The position numbers and the translations under genes are program-made. From positions 1 to 64,000 of the forward strand of contig JALSLV010000016.1 in the NCBI GenBank assembly GCA_026988115.1: a stretch of 64,000 nt of DNA, read 5' to 3'. Positions 43,131 to 52,999 of this stretch are shown piece by piece; the stretch's first letter is position 1; each line of letters opens with the position of its first letter. The DNA comes from Lysobacterales bacterium. GTDB taxonomy: Bacteria > Pseudomonadota > Gammaproteobacteria > Xanthomonadales > Marinicellaceae. The notes under the pieces are model-generated. The model was not told where the DNA came from and searched no databases. It saw only the letters and a program-made list of their open reading frames with translations.

Positions 43131-43715
43131 TTACCAACTATATCGATAACCAATGGTTGGTGAGACATTTGATGTTTCTTCTTTGACTCCAAAGTGCAGC
43201 GATGAGTTTTTATTAAACTTGTAAAGAGCAGTAACGCCTAGACTAAAGCCTTCATCAGCTGCATTTAAACGATTACTGAAGTCACCTCTGCCACTGACAT
43301 TAAAATCCTGATAATCAAGGACAGTAATTAGTTCGAATTTATCCGACAAAATAGTTCTCGTTCCAATAGTTGCTAAAACACCGCCATTATTGTGTAAATC
43401 ATACCACTTATAGCCAAGCTCGGCATAAAAGTCAGTTTTATCTGCTATAGATTTGTTAAAACCTAAACTGAATCTGTGAGAATTTTCAGTAAAAGAATTT
43501 ATCCCTTTATTTTTCTGTGAAAGATCAGCCTCTAAATAAAAATCATCATTTATCGCATAGGAACCCTCCAATGAGACGGAGTCAAAATTTCCATATGTAT
43601 CTGATTCTATATTGGTATAATTAATCTCCAGCCAAGTATAGTCAATCTCATCATTTGCCAAAGCCGTCAAACTGGTGACTAAACATGAAGCCAGAATTAG
43701 TGTTTTTAATTTCAT
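43131..43715 (-). CDS. Small outer-membrane beta-barrel protein
   Basis: 194 residues. Signal peptide 1-20 (MKLKTLILASCLVTSLTALA), then alternating strands with YGNFDSVSLEGSYAI, YAELGYKWYDLH, GFSLGVTALYKF and a final TIGYRYSW ending in an aromatic residue. It resembles OmpX/outer-membrane-porin-like small barrels but I cannot name the family. Stands alone between uvrC and DUF1801 with about 140 bp of upstream DNA. Confidence 0.75.
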   Translation of the reverse strand: MKLKTLILASCLVTSLTALANDEIDYTWLEINYTNIESDTYGNFDSVSLEGSYAINDDFYLEADLSQKNKGINSFTENSHRFSLGFNKSIADKTDFYAELGYKWYDLHNNGGVLATIGTRTILSDKFELITVLDYQDFNVSGRGDFSNRLNAADEGFSLGVTALYKFNKNSSLHFGVKEETSNVSPTIGYRYSW

Positions 43716-43794
43716 AATTAATATCTCATATTAAATGCCAAACAGAATTGTTTGACTGCTGAGATTGTAGTGCTAGATGCATTAAATTAGTGTT

Positions 43795-43819
43795 AAAAAA
43801 AAATTAAGGTATACTTAAG
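43795..43819 (-). terminator. Weak intrinsic terminator after the DUF1801 gene
   Basis: Minus strand: ACTTAAGTATACCTTAA forms a short AT-rich stem (TTAAG with CTTAA) followed by nine or more T residues. It would end the FAH-DUF1801 message before the barrel gene. The stem is short and AT-rich, so efficiency is doubtful. Confidence 0.4.
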
Positions 43820-43858
43820 TTTTCGTAAAGAAGGCATTAAAGAAGTGTAAAGAACGCG

Positions 43859-44260
43859 TTAAACATCAAGTAATGGGAGGTGTTTAAGTGCATGGTAGTT
43901 TAAGGATAATTGAATACAATGTTTTAACTCTTTTTCAGGAAGTTCTTCATCTAATGCAAAAATCAAAATGCGATTGCCTTCGAAAGTAAACTCTTGTGGG
44001 TAAATTTCTTTAAATGTTTCAATCAGGTTGGTTTTGCAATTGAAAAATATCCCGTATTGATTGGGAAATGATTTTCTCCACGCAATGCGAACAGCACTGC
44101 CATCTTTGCTTAAATAACTCGGTTCATTCCATTTAAGTGTTTCCCTTAGAGTTAAGTCGGATTCTTTTGCCACTGAAAATATAAGTTGTCTTAATTGCAT
44201 TATTTTAGGTTGGATTTCCATTGGGTAGGTGTCGATAACGTTTTTAACTTCTGGATTCAT
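43859..44260 (-). CDS. DUF1801 (YdhG-like) domain protein
   Basis: 133 residues. DUF1801 fold features: LRQLIFSVAKESDLTLRETLKWNEPSYLSKDGSAVRIAW and a GIFFNCKTNL core strand. Function of the family is unknown; it has a cystatin-like/SRPBCC-size single domain. Start overlaps the FAH gene stop by 4 nt, so the two are co-translated. No signal peptide. Confidence 0.75.
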   Translation of the reverse strand: MNPEVKNVIDTYPMEIQPKIMQLRQLIFSVAKESDLTLRETLKWNEPSYLSKDGSAVRIAWRKSFPNQYGIFFNCKTNLIETFKEIYPQEFTFEGNRILIFALDEELPEKELKHCIQLSLNYHALKHLPLLDV

Positions 44261-44853
44261 TTAACTATCCATGCTTTTTCAACAAGTAATTCTTGTTGTG
44301 AGAATATTTTGCCAACAAACTTATCGCCTTGGTGAATCTCACCTACCCCTTTTGGTGTGCCTGTCATGATGATATCACCATCAACCAAAGTACAAAAACT
44401 TTGTATGTCGGCTAAGATTTCTTCGGGTTGGTACAACATCAATTCACAACCACCTTGCTGAGCAAGTTGACCATTGATAAACAACTCTAAGCGAAGGTCT
44501 TTAACTTCACCAGAAAAGGCAACAAACTCACTAAAAACAGCCGAACCATCAAAAGCCTTGGCACGTTCCCAAGGCAACCCTTTGGCTTTTAATTGCGATT
44601 GAATCTCGCGTTTGGTCAAATCCAAGCCAAAACCCACTTTGCTGAATTTACCGTCTTTGATTATAAAACACAGTTCACCCTCATAATGAATTGGGTCTTG
44701 TTTATTAAAATAAATTTCATTAGCAATAGCCGAAGGCGGTTTCATAAATAAAGCCGGTTGAGACGGAACTTCGTTATCTAACTCTTTAATATGTGCCACA
44801 TAATTGCGAGCAACACAGAGAATTTTGGTTGGTTTGAGAGCATAGCTTAACAT
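44257..44853 (-). CDS. Fumarylacetoacetate hydrolase family protein
   Basis: 198 residues, a short single-domain FAH protein. ILCVARNYVAHIKEL is the conserved start, HYEGELCFII carries the ExE metal ligands, and DGDIIMTGTPKGVGEIHQGD is the C-terminal signature. Members hydrolyse or decarboxylate beta-keto acids such as oxaloacetate, acylpyruvates or fumarylpyruvate. Length and the RNY motif fit the acylpyruvase/oxaloacetate decarboxylase (FAHD1/YcgM) branch. Coupled to DUF1801. Confidence 0.85.
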   Translation of the reverse strand: MLSYALKPTKILCVARNYVAHIKELDNEVPSQPALFMKPPSAIANEIYFNKQDPIHYEGELCFIIKDGKFSKVGFGLDLTKREIQSQLKAKGLPWERAKAFDGSAVFSEFVAFSGEVKDLRLELFINGQLAQQGGCELMLYQPEEILADIQSFCTLVDGDIIMTGTPKGVGEIHQGDKFVGKIFSQQELLVEKAWIVK

Positions 44854-44925
44854 TTGTATGAATAATTTATCAATAATCCTTTATTGTATCTTACTTCACA
44901 CTTTTGTAAATTAAAATTTCTAAAC

Positions 44926-46104
44926 CTAGCGGCTAAACACTCCCAAATATTCTGGCACTTCAAAGTCAGGAAATAATTCTTGCTGATTGGTAAAATTCAT
45001 GCGTTTATCCATTAACTCAGCGATAACCGTGCGGTAATCGGTTGTTGGCAATAAGTCGCCAGGACCGACCAAATCTTGGGTTCTTAAACCAGGCCAATCG
45101 GTAAATACTTGACCTCCATTGACTCCTCCACCCATGACAAAGGCAACATTTCCAGTGCCATGGTCGGTGCCATTTGAGCCATTCTCTGCCACTCGTCGCC
45201 CAAATTCCGTGAGAGAAATTACCGTAATATTTTGCATTCTGTCGCCCATATCGGCATAAAAAGCCGCTAAGGTATCGGCAAACTCTTTGGCTAACACCGC
45301 CAGAGTTGCATTTTCATCATTATGCGTATCCCAACCACCAATGTCTATGCTGGCAGTTTCAACTCCAATACCCGATTTAATTAACAAAGCCAAATCTTTA
45401 AAACGGTTGCCAAATCCACTGTTGGGATAATTGGCTTCATTTTCCACTGGATAATCTTCTGGATTTATTGAAGCCACCTCTGCAAGACCATTAAAAGTGG
45501 CTTGAGCGACCTTGTCCAATGCGCTTTTGCCTGCAAAAAGTGACAACAGTTTAGCTTGCAGGGCAACACTTTCTGACTCTGGGGCTTTAATGGCAAAACT
45601 GTCAATATTGTCCAGTGCAACCACTTGTTCTGCCCCTGACAAACTTTTGGGTATAGATTTATTTAACGCAACTGATTTAAAAGCAGTTGCGTTTACATTA
45701 TTAGACGAGTTTGCATACCGAGCTAACCAACCCGATTGCACACCCTCGTCCATTGTTCCTCTGTCCACATCTGCTTGCGTTTTAAAATGAGAGTGACTTG
45801 AACCCAACTCACCACACGCATGAATCATGGCTAAGTCTTTGTTTTCATAAATAGGCAACAAGGCAGACATTACAGGATTTAAACCAAAAAAACCATCCAA
45901 ATCCAAAGCGGCATCATTTAAGCCATTTGGTTTGGCTACCGCGATATTTGGCCTATTAGCGTAATAGTCTTCATCGCCATGCGGCACAATCAAATTTAAA
46001 CCATCGGCAGCACCCCGTTGAAACACATAAATTAATATGTCGGTATTTTTATTTTCAACTTTATTGCTCGAACCTAACTGTAAAAAACTTCTTCTTGTTT
46101 GCAT
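44926..46104 (-). CDS. DUF1501 family protein, Tat-type signal
   Basis: 392 residues. Twin-arginine-type N-terminus TRRSFLQLGS. DUF1501 proteins are sulfatase-like in fold; here FQRGAADGLNLIVPHGD, GWDTHNDENATLAVL, VISLTEFGRRVAENGSNGTDHGTGN are the conserved blocks. The DUF1800 partner lies 10 nt upstream and also has a Tat signal. The pair is conserved together in many marine and environmental bacteria; the function is unknown. Confidence 0.88.
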   Translation of the reverse strand: MQTRRSFLQLGSSNKVENKNTDILIYVFQRGAADGLNLIVPHGDEDYYANRPNIAVAKPNGLNDAALDLDGFFGLNPVMSALLPIYENKDLAMIHACGELGSSHSHFKTQADVDRGTMDEGVQSGWLARYANSSNNVNATAFKSVALNKSIPKSLSGAEQVVALDNIDSFAIKAPESESVALQAKLLSLFAGKSALDKVAQATFNGLAEVASINPEDYPVENEANYPNSGFGNRFKDLALLIKSGIGVETASIDIGGWDTHNDENATLAVLAKEFADTLAAFYADMGDRMQNITVISLTEFGRRVAENGSNGTDHGTGNVAFVMGGGVNGGQVFTDWPGLRTQDLVGPGDLLPTTDYRTVIAELMDKRMNFTNQQELFPDFEVPEYLGVFSR

Positions 46105-46114
46105 ATTATTTCTC

Positions 46115-47620
46115 CTAATTGAGTTGAAAATAAGGCGAGCCCATAGCCAATGCTAAAGCCCCTTGTATTTTAAGCGGTGAAACTCTGCCATTTTTCGTTC
46201 CATCGTATAAATAATCAAGCATCAACCTTTGATCGGACTCGTTCATTTGCCGATATATTATTTTTTCTGTAATTTGTTGGTAGATATTTTCAGGTGTATA
46301 AGGTTTGCTTACCAAATTTGAAAGGTCGTATTGATAACCTGCAAAATCCCTAAAGCAAACGTCGTTGGCATAATTCCACCGAAACAACATACCCGTAGTG
46401 GACTCCCAAAAACTTGCCACATCAGGATAACCATCAGGAGACTGCCAAAAGAAAGGTCGTTGACCTAAAGAATCAAACATTTGTCGCGTGGAACGAACAG
46501 CCCCTCTGCCAGTAAATGTTACGGCAAGAGAACGAGCAACAGCCGTCATGTAGTGGAATGGGCGTTTTAATTTTTTATCTTGTGAATTAATAAACTCATT
46601 GGATAACAAAATATGACGCAAACAAGCTTTTATGTCGCCCTGGGAATCAAGAAACCTCTCTGCCGTGGATTCAATAATGGCTGGACTTGGCTCATCCGCA
46701 ATAAAATGCCTGCATAATTTTGTAGCCATAAATGTTGCAGTTGACTCATGAGCAGCCAATATTTCCACAACGTGCTCTCCATCAGTAACCCCACCTCCAC
46801 TACTAATTGTATGACCTAATACTAGTTTTTCATCACCATCATGGTCTTTTCGACTGAACCTGAACTTACCGTTGCGTTGATTTATCTTCCAACCCGTAAA
46901 ACAACGCGCCACTTCATCAATATCGTGGTGTGTATAAGGACCGTCAACACCCAACGTATGCAATTCCATTAATTCTCGGGCATAATTTTCATTGGGTGCT
47001 TCTTTGCTGCTGGCATAACCATCCAAATAATAAATCATCGCAGGACTTTTAGCACTGGCATGAAGCAATTGCGAAAAACTGGACAATGCCAAAGGGCGCA
47101 TAACCTCTTTATCTTCTTGGGTTTTTAAAAACACCACAGGGCCATCCAAGTGATAAACGCTGAAATGATTATTCCAAAACTCAACCATGATCTGTAACAG
47201 TTGCTTTTTACTGTAAATGGCTCGTAAATAGGTTGCCATGGCTAGCTCATCTGCTGCCCGTAGACGGGATATTTCTCTTGTTCTTACCTGCAATCGTGTT
47301 TGGGCTATCGACTGATTGACTGTTGGTAAATGTTCATCGATATAAGCTTCAAGTTCCACATCATCAAGAGCATCAGGATTAAGCTGTTCTTCAATGTATC
47401 GCCGATAGCCAATTCGATTGATGCGCCGCATGGATTGTTGATTAATGCCAAAACTGATGCGATTTAACAGGTGTGCATTTTTAGATGTCAGCGGCAATTG
47501 TTGCGCTAAAGGCTCATCACCTGCCATCAACTGCGTGGGCGTTAAACTCAAGGATAAAGCACTGACACCAAGAGTCAAAGCGGATGCTTGTTTAATAAAT
47601 TCACGACGATTAGCTTGCAT
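46115..47620 (-). CDS. DUF1800 family protein, Tat-type signal
   Basis: 501 residues. N-terminus NRREFIKQASALTLGVSALS is Tat-like. DUF1800 blocks: LLNRISFG near the start, VEFWNNHFSVY, NENYARELMELHTLGVDGPYTHHDIDEVARCFTGW, and FHYMTAVARSL. Exported with DUF1501 as a pair; role unknown, possibly envelope or polysaccharide related. Divergent from the M12-like metallopeptidase; the 184-bp gap contains a perfect palindrome GAATATTAATATTC at 47742-47755. Confidence 0.88.
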   Translation of the reverse strand: MQANRREFIKQASALTLGVSALSLSLTPTQLMAGDEPLAQQLPLTSKNAHLLNRISFGINQQSMRRINRIGYRRYIEEQLNPDALDDVELEAYIDEHLPTVNQSIAQTRLQVRTREISRLRAADELAMATYLRAIYSKKQLLQIMVEFWNNHFSVYHLDGPVVFLKTQEDKEVMRPLALSSFSQLLHASAKSPAMIYYLDGYASSKEAPNENYARELMELHTLGVDGPYTHHDIDEVARCFTGWKINQRNGKFRFSRKDHDGDEKLVLGHTISSGGGVTDGEHVVEILAAHESTATFMATKLCRHFIADEPSPAIIESTAERFLDSQGDIKACLRHILLSNEFINSQDKKLKRPFHYMTAVARSLAVTFTGRGAVRSTRQMFDSLGQRPFFWQSPDGYPDVASFWESTTGMLFRWNYANDVCFRDFAGYQYDLSNLVSKPYTPENIYQQITEKIIYRQMNESDQRLMLDYLYDGTKNGRVSPLKIQGALALAMGSPYFQLN

Positions 47621-47741
47621 AAGATACCTTTTACTTGGAAATTCACTCTCCTTAACGTCATCAACACAAAAGGGTTGACAATTTTATGTTTTCGAGGCAA
47701 ATTTCGTGACGACAATCACATAAATGAACAACTCAACATAA

Positions 47742-47755
47742 GAATATTAATATTC
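47742..47755. promoter_or_regulatory. Perfect palindrome in a divergent promoter region
   Basis: GAATATTAATATTC is a perfect 14-bp inverted repeat between the DUF1800 and metallopeptidase genes. It could be an operator for either gene, but its AT richness makes chance plausible. Confidence 0.3.
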
Positions 47756-47804
47756 CTCGATGGTTACTCTATACTGGTAGATATTTATACTTAGAATTTT
47801 CACC

Positions 47805-49208
47805 ATGAGAATAATAAAACCAACTATTTTAAAACGACTTTCCTTTCTTATTATTTTGTCGTGTACGGTTACTGCACAAGATTTTAATTTGAAAAATATA
47901 AGCCAACAAAAACAACTGCCATTAACTCCTCAAAAATCATCAGCACAGGTAAATATCCATGAAAGTAATTGGAAATTAACAAGTAATGACATTAATCATT
48001 TTATAAATGCCAATCAAACCATTACTATCAAGAATTTCCCTTCTGCAGCTATTGAGCTTGATAATAAAACCTCTCCAAGGACAATTATTTTTAAAAAATA
48101 CGATGTCTTTGCAAAGAATGCAAAAATTTACCTCGTCACTTCTAAAGGAAGAAAAGAACTTCAACGCCCAAAGCTCATTACCTATTCATCAATTGCCAAT
48201 GGCCTTAGCTTAGTGGTTAATCCAACAAATGGTGAGGCTCATGGTTACTACAATAAAGCTGGAGTTAGTTTAGATATTATTGGCAATATCCATACAAGCC
48301 TTTCAATTAAACAACATCAAGAACACACGCAAAATACTGACGTGACTAAACAATGCTTCACCAAAATGGATAATCAACCCGAAATATCCAGCATTAATCT
48401 CGGTAATAATGCGATTCAAGCACCCCACGCTCCAACAGGCACAATAAATTACCAAGCGGTTATTGCGGTAGATACTGATAATGAGTGGATGCTTGGGAAA
48501 AGCAATAATACCACAACAGCCATGACTTTCATAACAACCTTATTTACCAACATGAATGTTTATTACGAAAGAGATTTTGCTACGCGTTTATTAATTGGCG
48601 ACACTTTTTTAAGAACGACTACCGATCCTTTTCCAACTGAGCCCAATATTTCAACTTATTTATCAGATTTTGGAGAATACTGGCGGGTCAATCAAGGAGC
48701 AATTAATCGAGATTTTTCCTTACTTTTAAGCGGGCAAAACATCAATAGCAATAGTTTCTCGGGTATTGCATGGGTTAATATTTTGTGTAATGATGGTTTT
48801 CAACAAGGCTCTCAAACCCCAGGCAGTTATAGTGTTAACCGCATGGGTTCTAGCTTAAGCGTTGGTTTTGTCTCACAGTTTGTTGGGCACGAATTAGGGC
48901 ATAATTTTGGCTCTCCTCACACCCATTGTTATAGCACACCAATTGATCATTGTTACAACGGTGAAGCAGGATGCTATAGTGGACCTACCTCCTGCCCTGG
49001 CGGTCCTGGGACAAAAGGAACCATTATGAGTTACTGTCATGTAGGTGGCGCAAGTGGAGCTAACTGTGGCATAAGCAATGAAAACTTTCATCCAACAGTG
49101 ATTACCCAAATCACAGGAAGAATTGCCGCTAGTTCTTCACCGACTTGCATCGTTCCTTTTGCTCCTCCAGGTGCAGATACAATATTTGACAATGGCTTTG
49201 AAAATTAA
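47805..49208 (+). CDS. Secreted reprolysin-like (M12) zinc metallopeptidase with IFxNGFE tail
   Basis: 467 residues. Signal peptide 1-24 (ending TVTAQ). A propeptide-like region precedes the catalytic domain (about 215-440): YQAVIAVDTDNEWMLGK, then GHELGHNFGSPHTHC, the extended HExxHxxGxxH zinc site, and a Met-turn segment IMSYCH. Many cysteines indicate disulfides. The chain ends GADTIFDNGFEN; the same IFxNGFE motif occurs inside the Rhs protein. Likely an extracellular or surface protease. The stop overlaps the MtfA start by 1 nt. Confidence 0.88.
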   Translation: MRIIKPTILKRLSFLIILSCTVTAQDFNLKNISQQKQLPLTPQKSSAQVNIHESNWKLTSNDINHFINANQTITIKNFPSAAIELDNKTSPRTIIFKKYDVFAKNAKIYLVTSKGRKELQRPKLITYSSIANGLSLVVNPTNGEAHGYYNKAGVSLDIIGNIHTSLSIKQHQEHTQNTDVTKQCFTKMDNQPEISSINLGNNAIQAPHAPTGTINYQAVIAVDTDNEWMLGKSNNTTTAMTFITTLFTNMNVYYERDFATRLLIGDTFLRTTTDPFPTEPNISTYLSDFGEYWRVNQGAINRDFSLLLSGQNINSNSFSGIAWVNILCNDGFQQGSQTPGSYSVNRMGSSLSVGFVSQFVGHELGHNFGSPHTHCYSTPIDHCYNGEAGCYSGPTSCPGGPGTKGTIMSYCHVGGASGANCGISNENFHPTVITQITGRIAASSSPTCIVPFAPPGADTIFDNGFEN

Positions 49209-50017
49209 TGGATTCAAAATTATTGCTTTATTTTGTCCTTTTTTTAATCGCCATTGCAATGGTTTTATACCTGGCACGGATTCCTAAAGAACGTAGAAGA
49301 GCCAAACTGTATAAAAAAGAGTTTCCGCAAGAGTGGATTGATATTCTTAACAAACATTTTGCCCTTTACAAAAAATTACCCGATGATTTAAAGAGGCAAT
49401 TACACGGGCATATTCAAATATTTTTGGATGAAAAAAACTTTGTCGGTTACCAAGGTCTCACAATCAATGACACCATTCGGGTGGTTATTGCCGCACAAGC
49501 CTGTGTGCTTTTACTCAATCGCAAAACTAATTATTATCCGCACTTAGACAATATCTTGGTTTACCCCAATGCTTTCACCAACAAAGAGCCAAAAAGTGAG
49601 TTTGAAGAACATATTCGACTGGGAGAATCGTGGCATCGCGGCCCAATCGTCTTGTCGTGGCAACATTCTGACCAAGGTGCACTCAATGACGAAGACGGTG
49701 AAAATGTCGTCATGCACGAATTTGCACACCAACTTGACCAAGAAAACCCTCAAGGAACAGGATTTCCAGAACTGCAACACAATAATGTTAAACAATGGAG
49801 CGCTGTTTTAGCTAAAGAATTCAAATCCCTAAGCACCAAGAAAAAGCTCCATAAAAAAAGCTTACTCAATAAATACGGTGCCACCAACCCTGCTGAGTTT
49901 TTTGCCGTAATTACTGAACATTTTATTGAGCAACCCAAAGAATTACTCAAAAAACACCCTGAACTTTACCACGAACTTAAAAAATATTATCAGATTAATC
50001 CAATTGAGTGGGTTTAA
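49208..50017 (+). CDS. mtfA: MtfA-family zinc peptidase (M90)
   Basis: 269 residues. N-terminal hydrophobic helix (7-25), unlike the cytosolic E. coli MtfA. VVMHEFAHQLDQENPQGTG gives the HExxH site and the NPAEFFAVITEHFIEQP block the third ligand, both hallmarks of the MtfA/Mlc-titration family. E. coli MtfA binds the repressor Mlc and derepresses ptsG. No PTS or mlc gene is in this window, so the target here is unknown. Starts at the last base of the M12 stop codon. Confidence 0.85.
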   Translation: MDSKLLLYFVLFLIAIAMVLYLARIPKERRRAKLYKKEFPQEWIDILNKHFALYKKLPDDLKRQLHGHIQIFLDEKNFVGYQGLTINDTIRVVIAAQACVLLLNRKTNYYPHLDNILVYPNAFTNKEPKSEFEEHIRLGESWHRGPIVLSWQHSDQGALNDEDGENVVMHEFAHQLDQENPQGTGFPELQHNNVKQWSAVLAKEFKSLSTKKKLHKKSLLNKYGATNPAEFFAVITEHFIEQPKELLKKHPELYHELKKYYQINPIEWV

Positions 50018-50064
50018 AAAATTATTTTTGCTAAGATATTTTTTTTACTTTTTAATTCAGCAAA

Positions 50065-51867
50065 ATGCCAACCTCTTTCAGTTTTAAATCTCTGCTTTTC
50101 TTTTCTGTATTCACCTCATTTATCAGCACTGCCACGAATTATACATTAACCATAACCGATGCTAAACACCATTTGGCAAAAGTTGAAATTGCTTTTACAG
50201 GAGTTAACACCAAAGCCTTTACTGTTAAACTCCCTGTGTGGCGCACTGGACGCTATGAAATTTTAGATTTAAGCGCGAATATTCGAGATTTTAAAGCCTT
50301 TGATGCCAGTGGAAAATCCCTCACATGGCATCAAGATGACAAAAATAGTTGGCGCATCTTTGTCAATACACCAGGCACGGTCAAAATCACTTACCAAATT
50401 TATGCCAACCAGCTGCGTAACCGCGTCAGTCATATTGATGAATCCCATGCTTTTTTGGACGCCAGTGGTGTTTTTATGTACAGCCCTTCGCAACGTGACA
50501 AAGCACTTAAAGTCAAACTTAATGTGCCAAAACCCTGGCAGTCTGTTTCTGGCATGGACTCCATCGGTGAACACCAGTTTAAAGCCGATAATTACGACCA
50601 ATTAGTGGATTCACCCATTGAGTCAGGCATTCATCAATTTACCTCATTCAAAGTTGAATCCCAAACCTACGAAATAGTTATTTGGGGTAAAGGCAATTAT
50701 GACATGGAACGATTAAAAAAAGACATTGAAAAACTGCATTACCAAGCCAAAGCGTTGTGGAAAACTTTTCCCTACAGTCGCTATGTTTATATGTATCATG
50801 TCGGTGATAAATTGCGTGGAGCGACCGAACACGTTAACTCAACCATTATTCAAACCGATAGATTGGGCTTTTATCCCGATAAAAAATACCGCAAAGTCAT
50901 TGGCACGACCGCGCACGAATTTATTCATACATGGAATGTCAAAGCTTATCGCCCTGCAGGTATTTCTCCCTATGATTACGACAAAGAAAACTATTCTGAC
51001 CTGTTTTGGATGGCAGAGGGAACAACGAGTTATTACGATAATTTATTTAATGCCCGAGCTGGCATTTACAACACTGAACAATACCTCGAATACATGGCAA
51101 AAGACATCCATACTTTTCAAAACAAACCCGGGCGACATGTCATGAGTTTAGCGCAATCCAGCTTCAATACTTGGTTACCCAACAATGCCAACCGACGCCA
51201 CAACACAACCGTAAGTATTTATTTGAAAGGTTCATTAGTTTCGTGGTTATTGGACAAAGAAATTAGAGCGGCGACAAATAATAAAAAGAGCCTTGATGAT
51301 TTAAGCTTAAAATTATTTGAACAATACGGCAAAAGCAAACAAGGTTACACCAGTAATAATGTCAAACAATTATTAAAAGAAATCACCAATACAGATTTCT
51401 CAAGCTTTTGGAAAGACTATGTCGAAGGCACAAAAGCCATTGACTTTGATGATTTACTTGGTTTTTATGGGCTAAACTTTAAAGCAGTTAAAAATGATGA
51501 AGACGCCAAAGTCTCAATGGGGTGGAAAACCAAAATTAACAACGGAATAACGCAATTAACTCAGGTAGACACAGACGGTGCGGCATTTAGAGCAGGCCTT
51601 GCCGCTGATGATGAGATTATCGCCATTGACACATTACAAATAAAAGGCAATTTAGATGAAATCATTGAAAACTTAAAAGTCAATCAAAGCTATGTGGTGC
51701 ATTATTTTAATCAGGGCATAATCAAACAAACCAACATAATGCCTCAACAAGCAACGACCAAAAAATTGGATATTGTTGCAGTAAAAAAACCCACAAAAGC
51801 ACAAAAACAACATTTCAAAAGTTGGTTAAAAAAAGACATAAAATCAGCTTTTAAAAATGACAAATAA
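50065..51867 (+). CDS. M61 family peptidase with PDZ domain
   Basis: 600 residues. Signal peptide about 1-23. N-terminal beta domain, then the gluzincin catalytic part: GTTAHEFIHTWNVKAYRP around residue 284 (HExxH), and the downstream glutamate in FWMAEGTTSYYDNL. A PDZ domain occupies about 480-565 (GAAFRAGLAADDEIIAID). M61 glycyl aminopeptidases trim Gly/Ala from peptide N-termini in the periplasm. Overlaps the next gene by 11 nt. Confidence 0.9.
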   Translation: MPTSFSFKSLLFFSVFTSFISTATNYTLTITDAKHHLAKVEIAFTGVNTKAFTVKLPVWRTGRYEILDLSANIRDFKAFDASGKSLTWHQDDKNSWRIFVNTPGTVKITYQIYANQLRNRVSHIDESHAFLDASGVFMYSPSQRDKALKVKLNVPKPWQSVSGMDSIGEHQFKADNYDQLVDSPIESGIHQFTSFKVESQTYEIVIWGKGNYDMERLKKDIEKLHYQAKALWKTFPYSRYVYMYHVGDKLRGATEHVNSTIIQTDRLGFYPDKKYRKVIGTTAHEFIHTWNVKAYRPAGISPYDYDKENYSDLFWMAEGTTSYYDNLFNARAGIYNTEQYLEYMAKDIHTFQNKPGRHVMSLAQSSFNTWLPNNANRRHNTTVSIYLKGSLVSWLLDKEIRAATNNKKSLDDLSLKLFEQYGKSKQGYTSNNVKQLLKEITNTDFSSFWKDYVEGTKAIDFDDLLGFYGLNFKAVKNDEDAKVSMGWKTKINNGITQLTQVDTDGAAFRAGLAADDEIIAIDTLQIKGNLDEIIENLKVNQSYVVHYFNQGIIKQTNIMPQQATTKKLDIVAVKKPTKAQKQHFKSWLKKDIKSAFKNDK

Positions 51868-52492
51868 ACGGGTTATTGCCATTGCAGGCAATATTGGTGC
51901 TGGAAAGACATCCTTGGTGGATTTTTTAACCAGCACCTACAATATCACCCCATTTTATGAACCCAATGATGAAAATCCATACTTAGCTGATTTTTATAAA
52001 GACATGAAACGCTGGTCATTTCATTCGCAACTGTATTTTTTGAGTAATAAATTTCGCATTCATCAACAAGTGGATAACACCAAAGGGGTTGTTGTGCAAG
52101 ATAGAACCATTTTTGAAGACGTGGAAATATTTGCCACAGCCCTTCACCAAATGAAACAAATCAGCGAACGCGACTGGAAAACTTACCACGATTTCTACCA
52201 AAGTATTACTGCCTCCATTCGCCCACCCGATTTAATGATATACCTCAAATGCTCCATACGCACTATTCGTAAACGCATCAAAATCCGTGGTCGTCAAATG
52301 GAACAATACATTCCTCTGTCTTACCTGAAACGCCTAGACAAACTCTACGAAAACTGGATAAGCAACTACACCATGAGCAAGGTTTTGGTTATTGATTCGG
52401 GTAAACTCGACTATATGTGTGACTTTGTTGACCGTCTTGATGTTATGCAACAAATTGAATCTTTATTGCCTCAAACCTTAAAAAGGACTTAA
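51857..52492 (+). CDS. Deoxynucleoside kinase
   Basis: 211 residues. P-loop GNIGAGKTS, the catalytic QDRTIFEDVEIFA block and the LID arginines in IRKRIKIRGRQME are the dNK/dGK-dAK family signature. It phosphorylates deoxynucleosides for salvage; substrate preference (dA, dG or broad) cannot be read with confidence. The ATG lies inside the M61 gene end. The following 60 nt lead into the suf regulator. Confidence 0.88.
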   Translation: MTNKRVIAIAGNIGAGKTSLVDFLTSTYNITPFYEPNDENPYLADFYKDMKRWSFHSQLYFLSNKFRIHQQVDNTKGVVVQDRTIFEDVEIFATALHQMKQISERDWKTYHDFYQSITASIRPPDLMIYLKCSIRTIRKRIKIRGRQMEQYIPLSYLKRLDKLYENWISNYTMSKVLVIDSGKLDYMCDFVDRLDVMQQIESLLPQTLKRT

Positions 52493-52552
52493 AAGGTACT
52501 ATTAATAAATTAAACAGTACAAATTTAGTACACTTTAATTTATAATGCCACC

Positions 52553-52999
52553 ATGTTAAAGATTTCACGCCTAACCGATTACGCAACTGCCGTTATTTTG
52601 TTTATGCAAAATGACGATAAATTGTACTCGAGTGAAATGATTGCAACAGGTGTTCGCCTTGAAATACCAACGGTGAGTAAAGTGTTAAAACTACTAACAA
52701 AAGCTAAAATCTTAGCCTCTACACGCGGCGCCAATGGCGGGTATCAATTAGCACAAAAGGCTGAGGAAATAACCCTTTATAATGTTATCCAAGCCATTGA
52801 AGGTGATACAGCCATTACAGAATGCACAAAAACTGATAGTCTGTGTGCCCAAGAACAAGGTTGTGATAGTCGCACGGGTTGGCAAAAAGTCAATCAACAA
52901 ATCGAGGAAATTCTAGTACAGATGACCATAGCCAAAATGGCAGAGCTTAATGGCGCATCAAAACCTAGTATAAAAATAATGGTTAAAGATTATGTCTGA
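52553..52999 (+). CDS. Rrf2-family SUF operon regulator (SufR type)
   Basis: 148 residues. Winged helix 1-60 ([44 protein letters not shown]) and three cysteines ([15 protein letters not shown]) in the position of the IscR cluster ligands. It matches the gammaproteobacterial 'SUF system Fe-S cluster assembly regulator' group. As a [2Fe-2S] sensor it would repress suf when clusters are abundant. A TATAAT at 52541-52546 is only 7 nt before the ATG, so the message could be leaderless. The end overlaps sufB by 8 nt. Confidence 0.88.
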   Translation: MLKISRLTDYATAVILFMQNDDKLYSSEMIATGVRLEIPTVSKVLKLLTKAKILASTRGANGGYQLAQKAEEITLYNVIQAIEGDTAITECTKTDSLCAQEQGCDSRTGWQKVNQQIEEILVQMTIAKMAELNGASKPSIKIMVKDYV

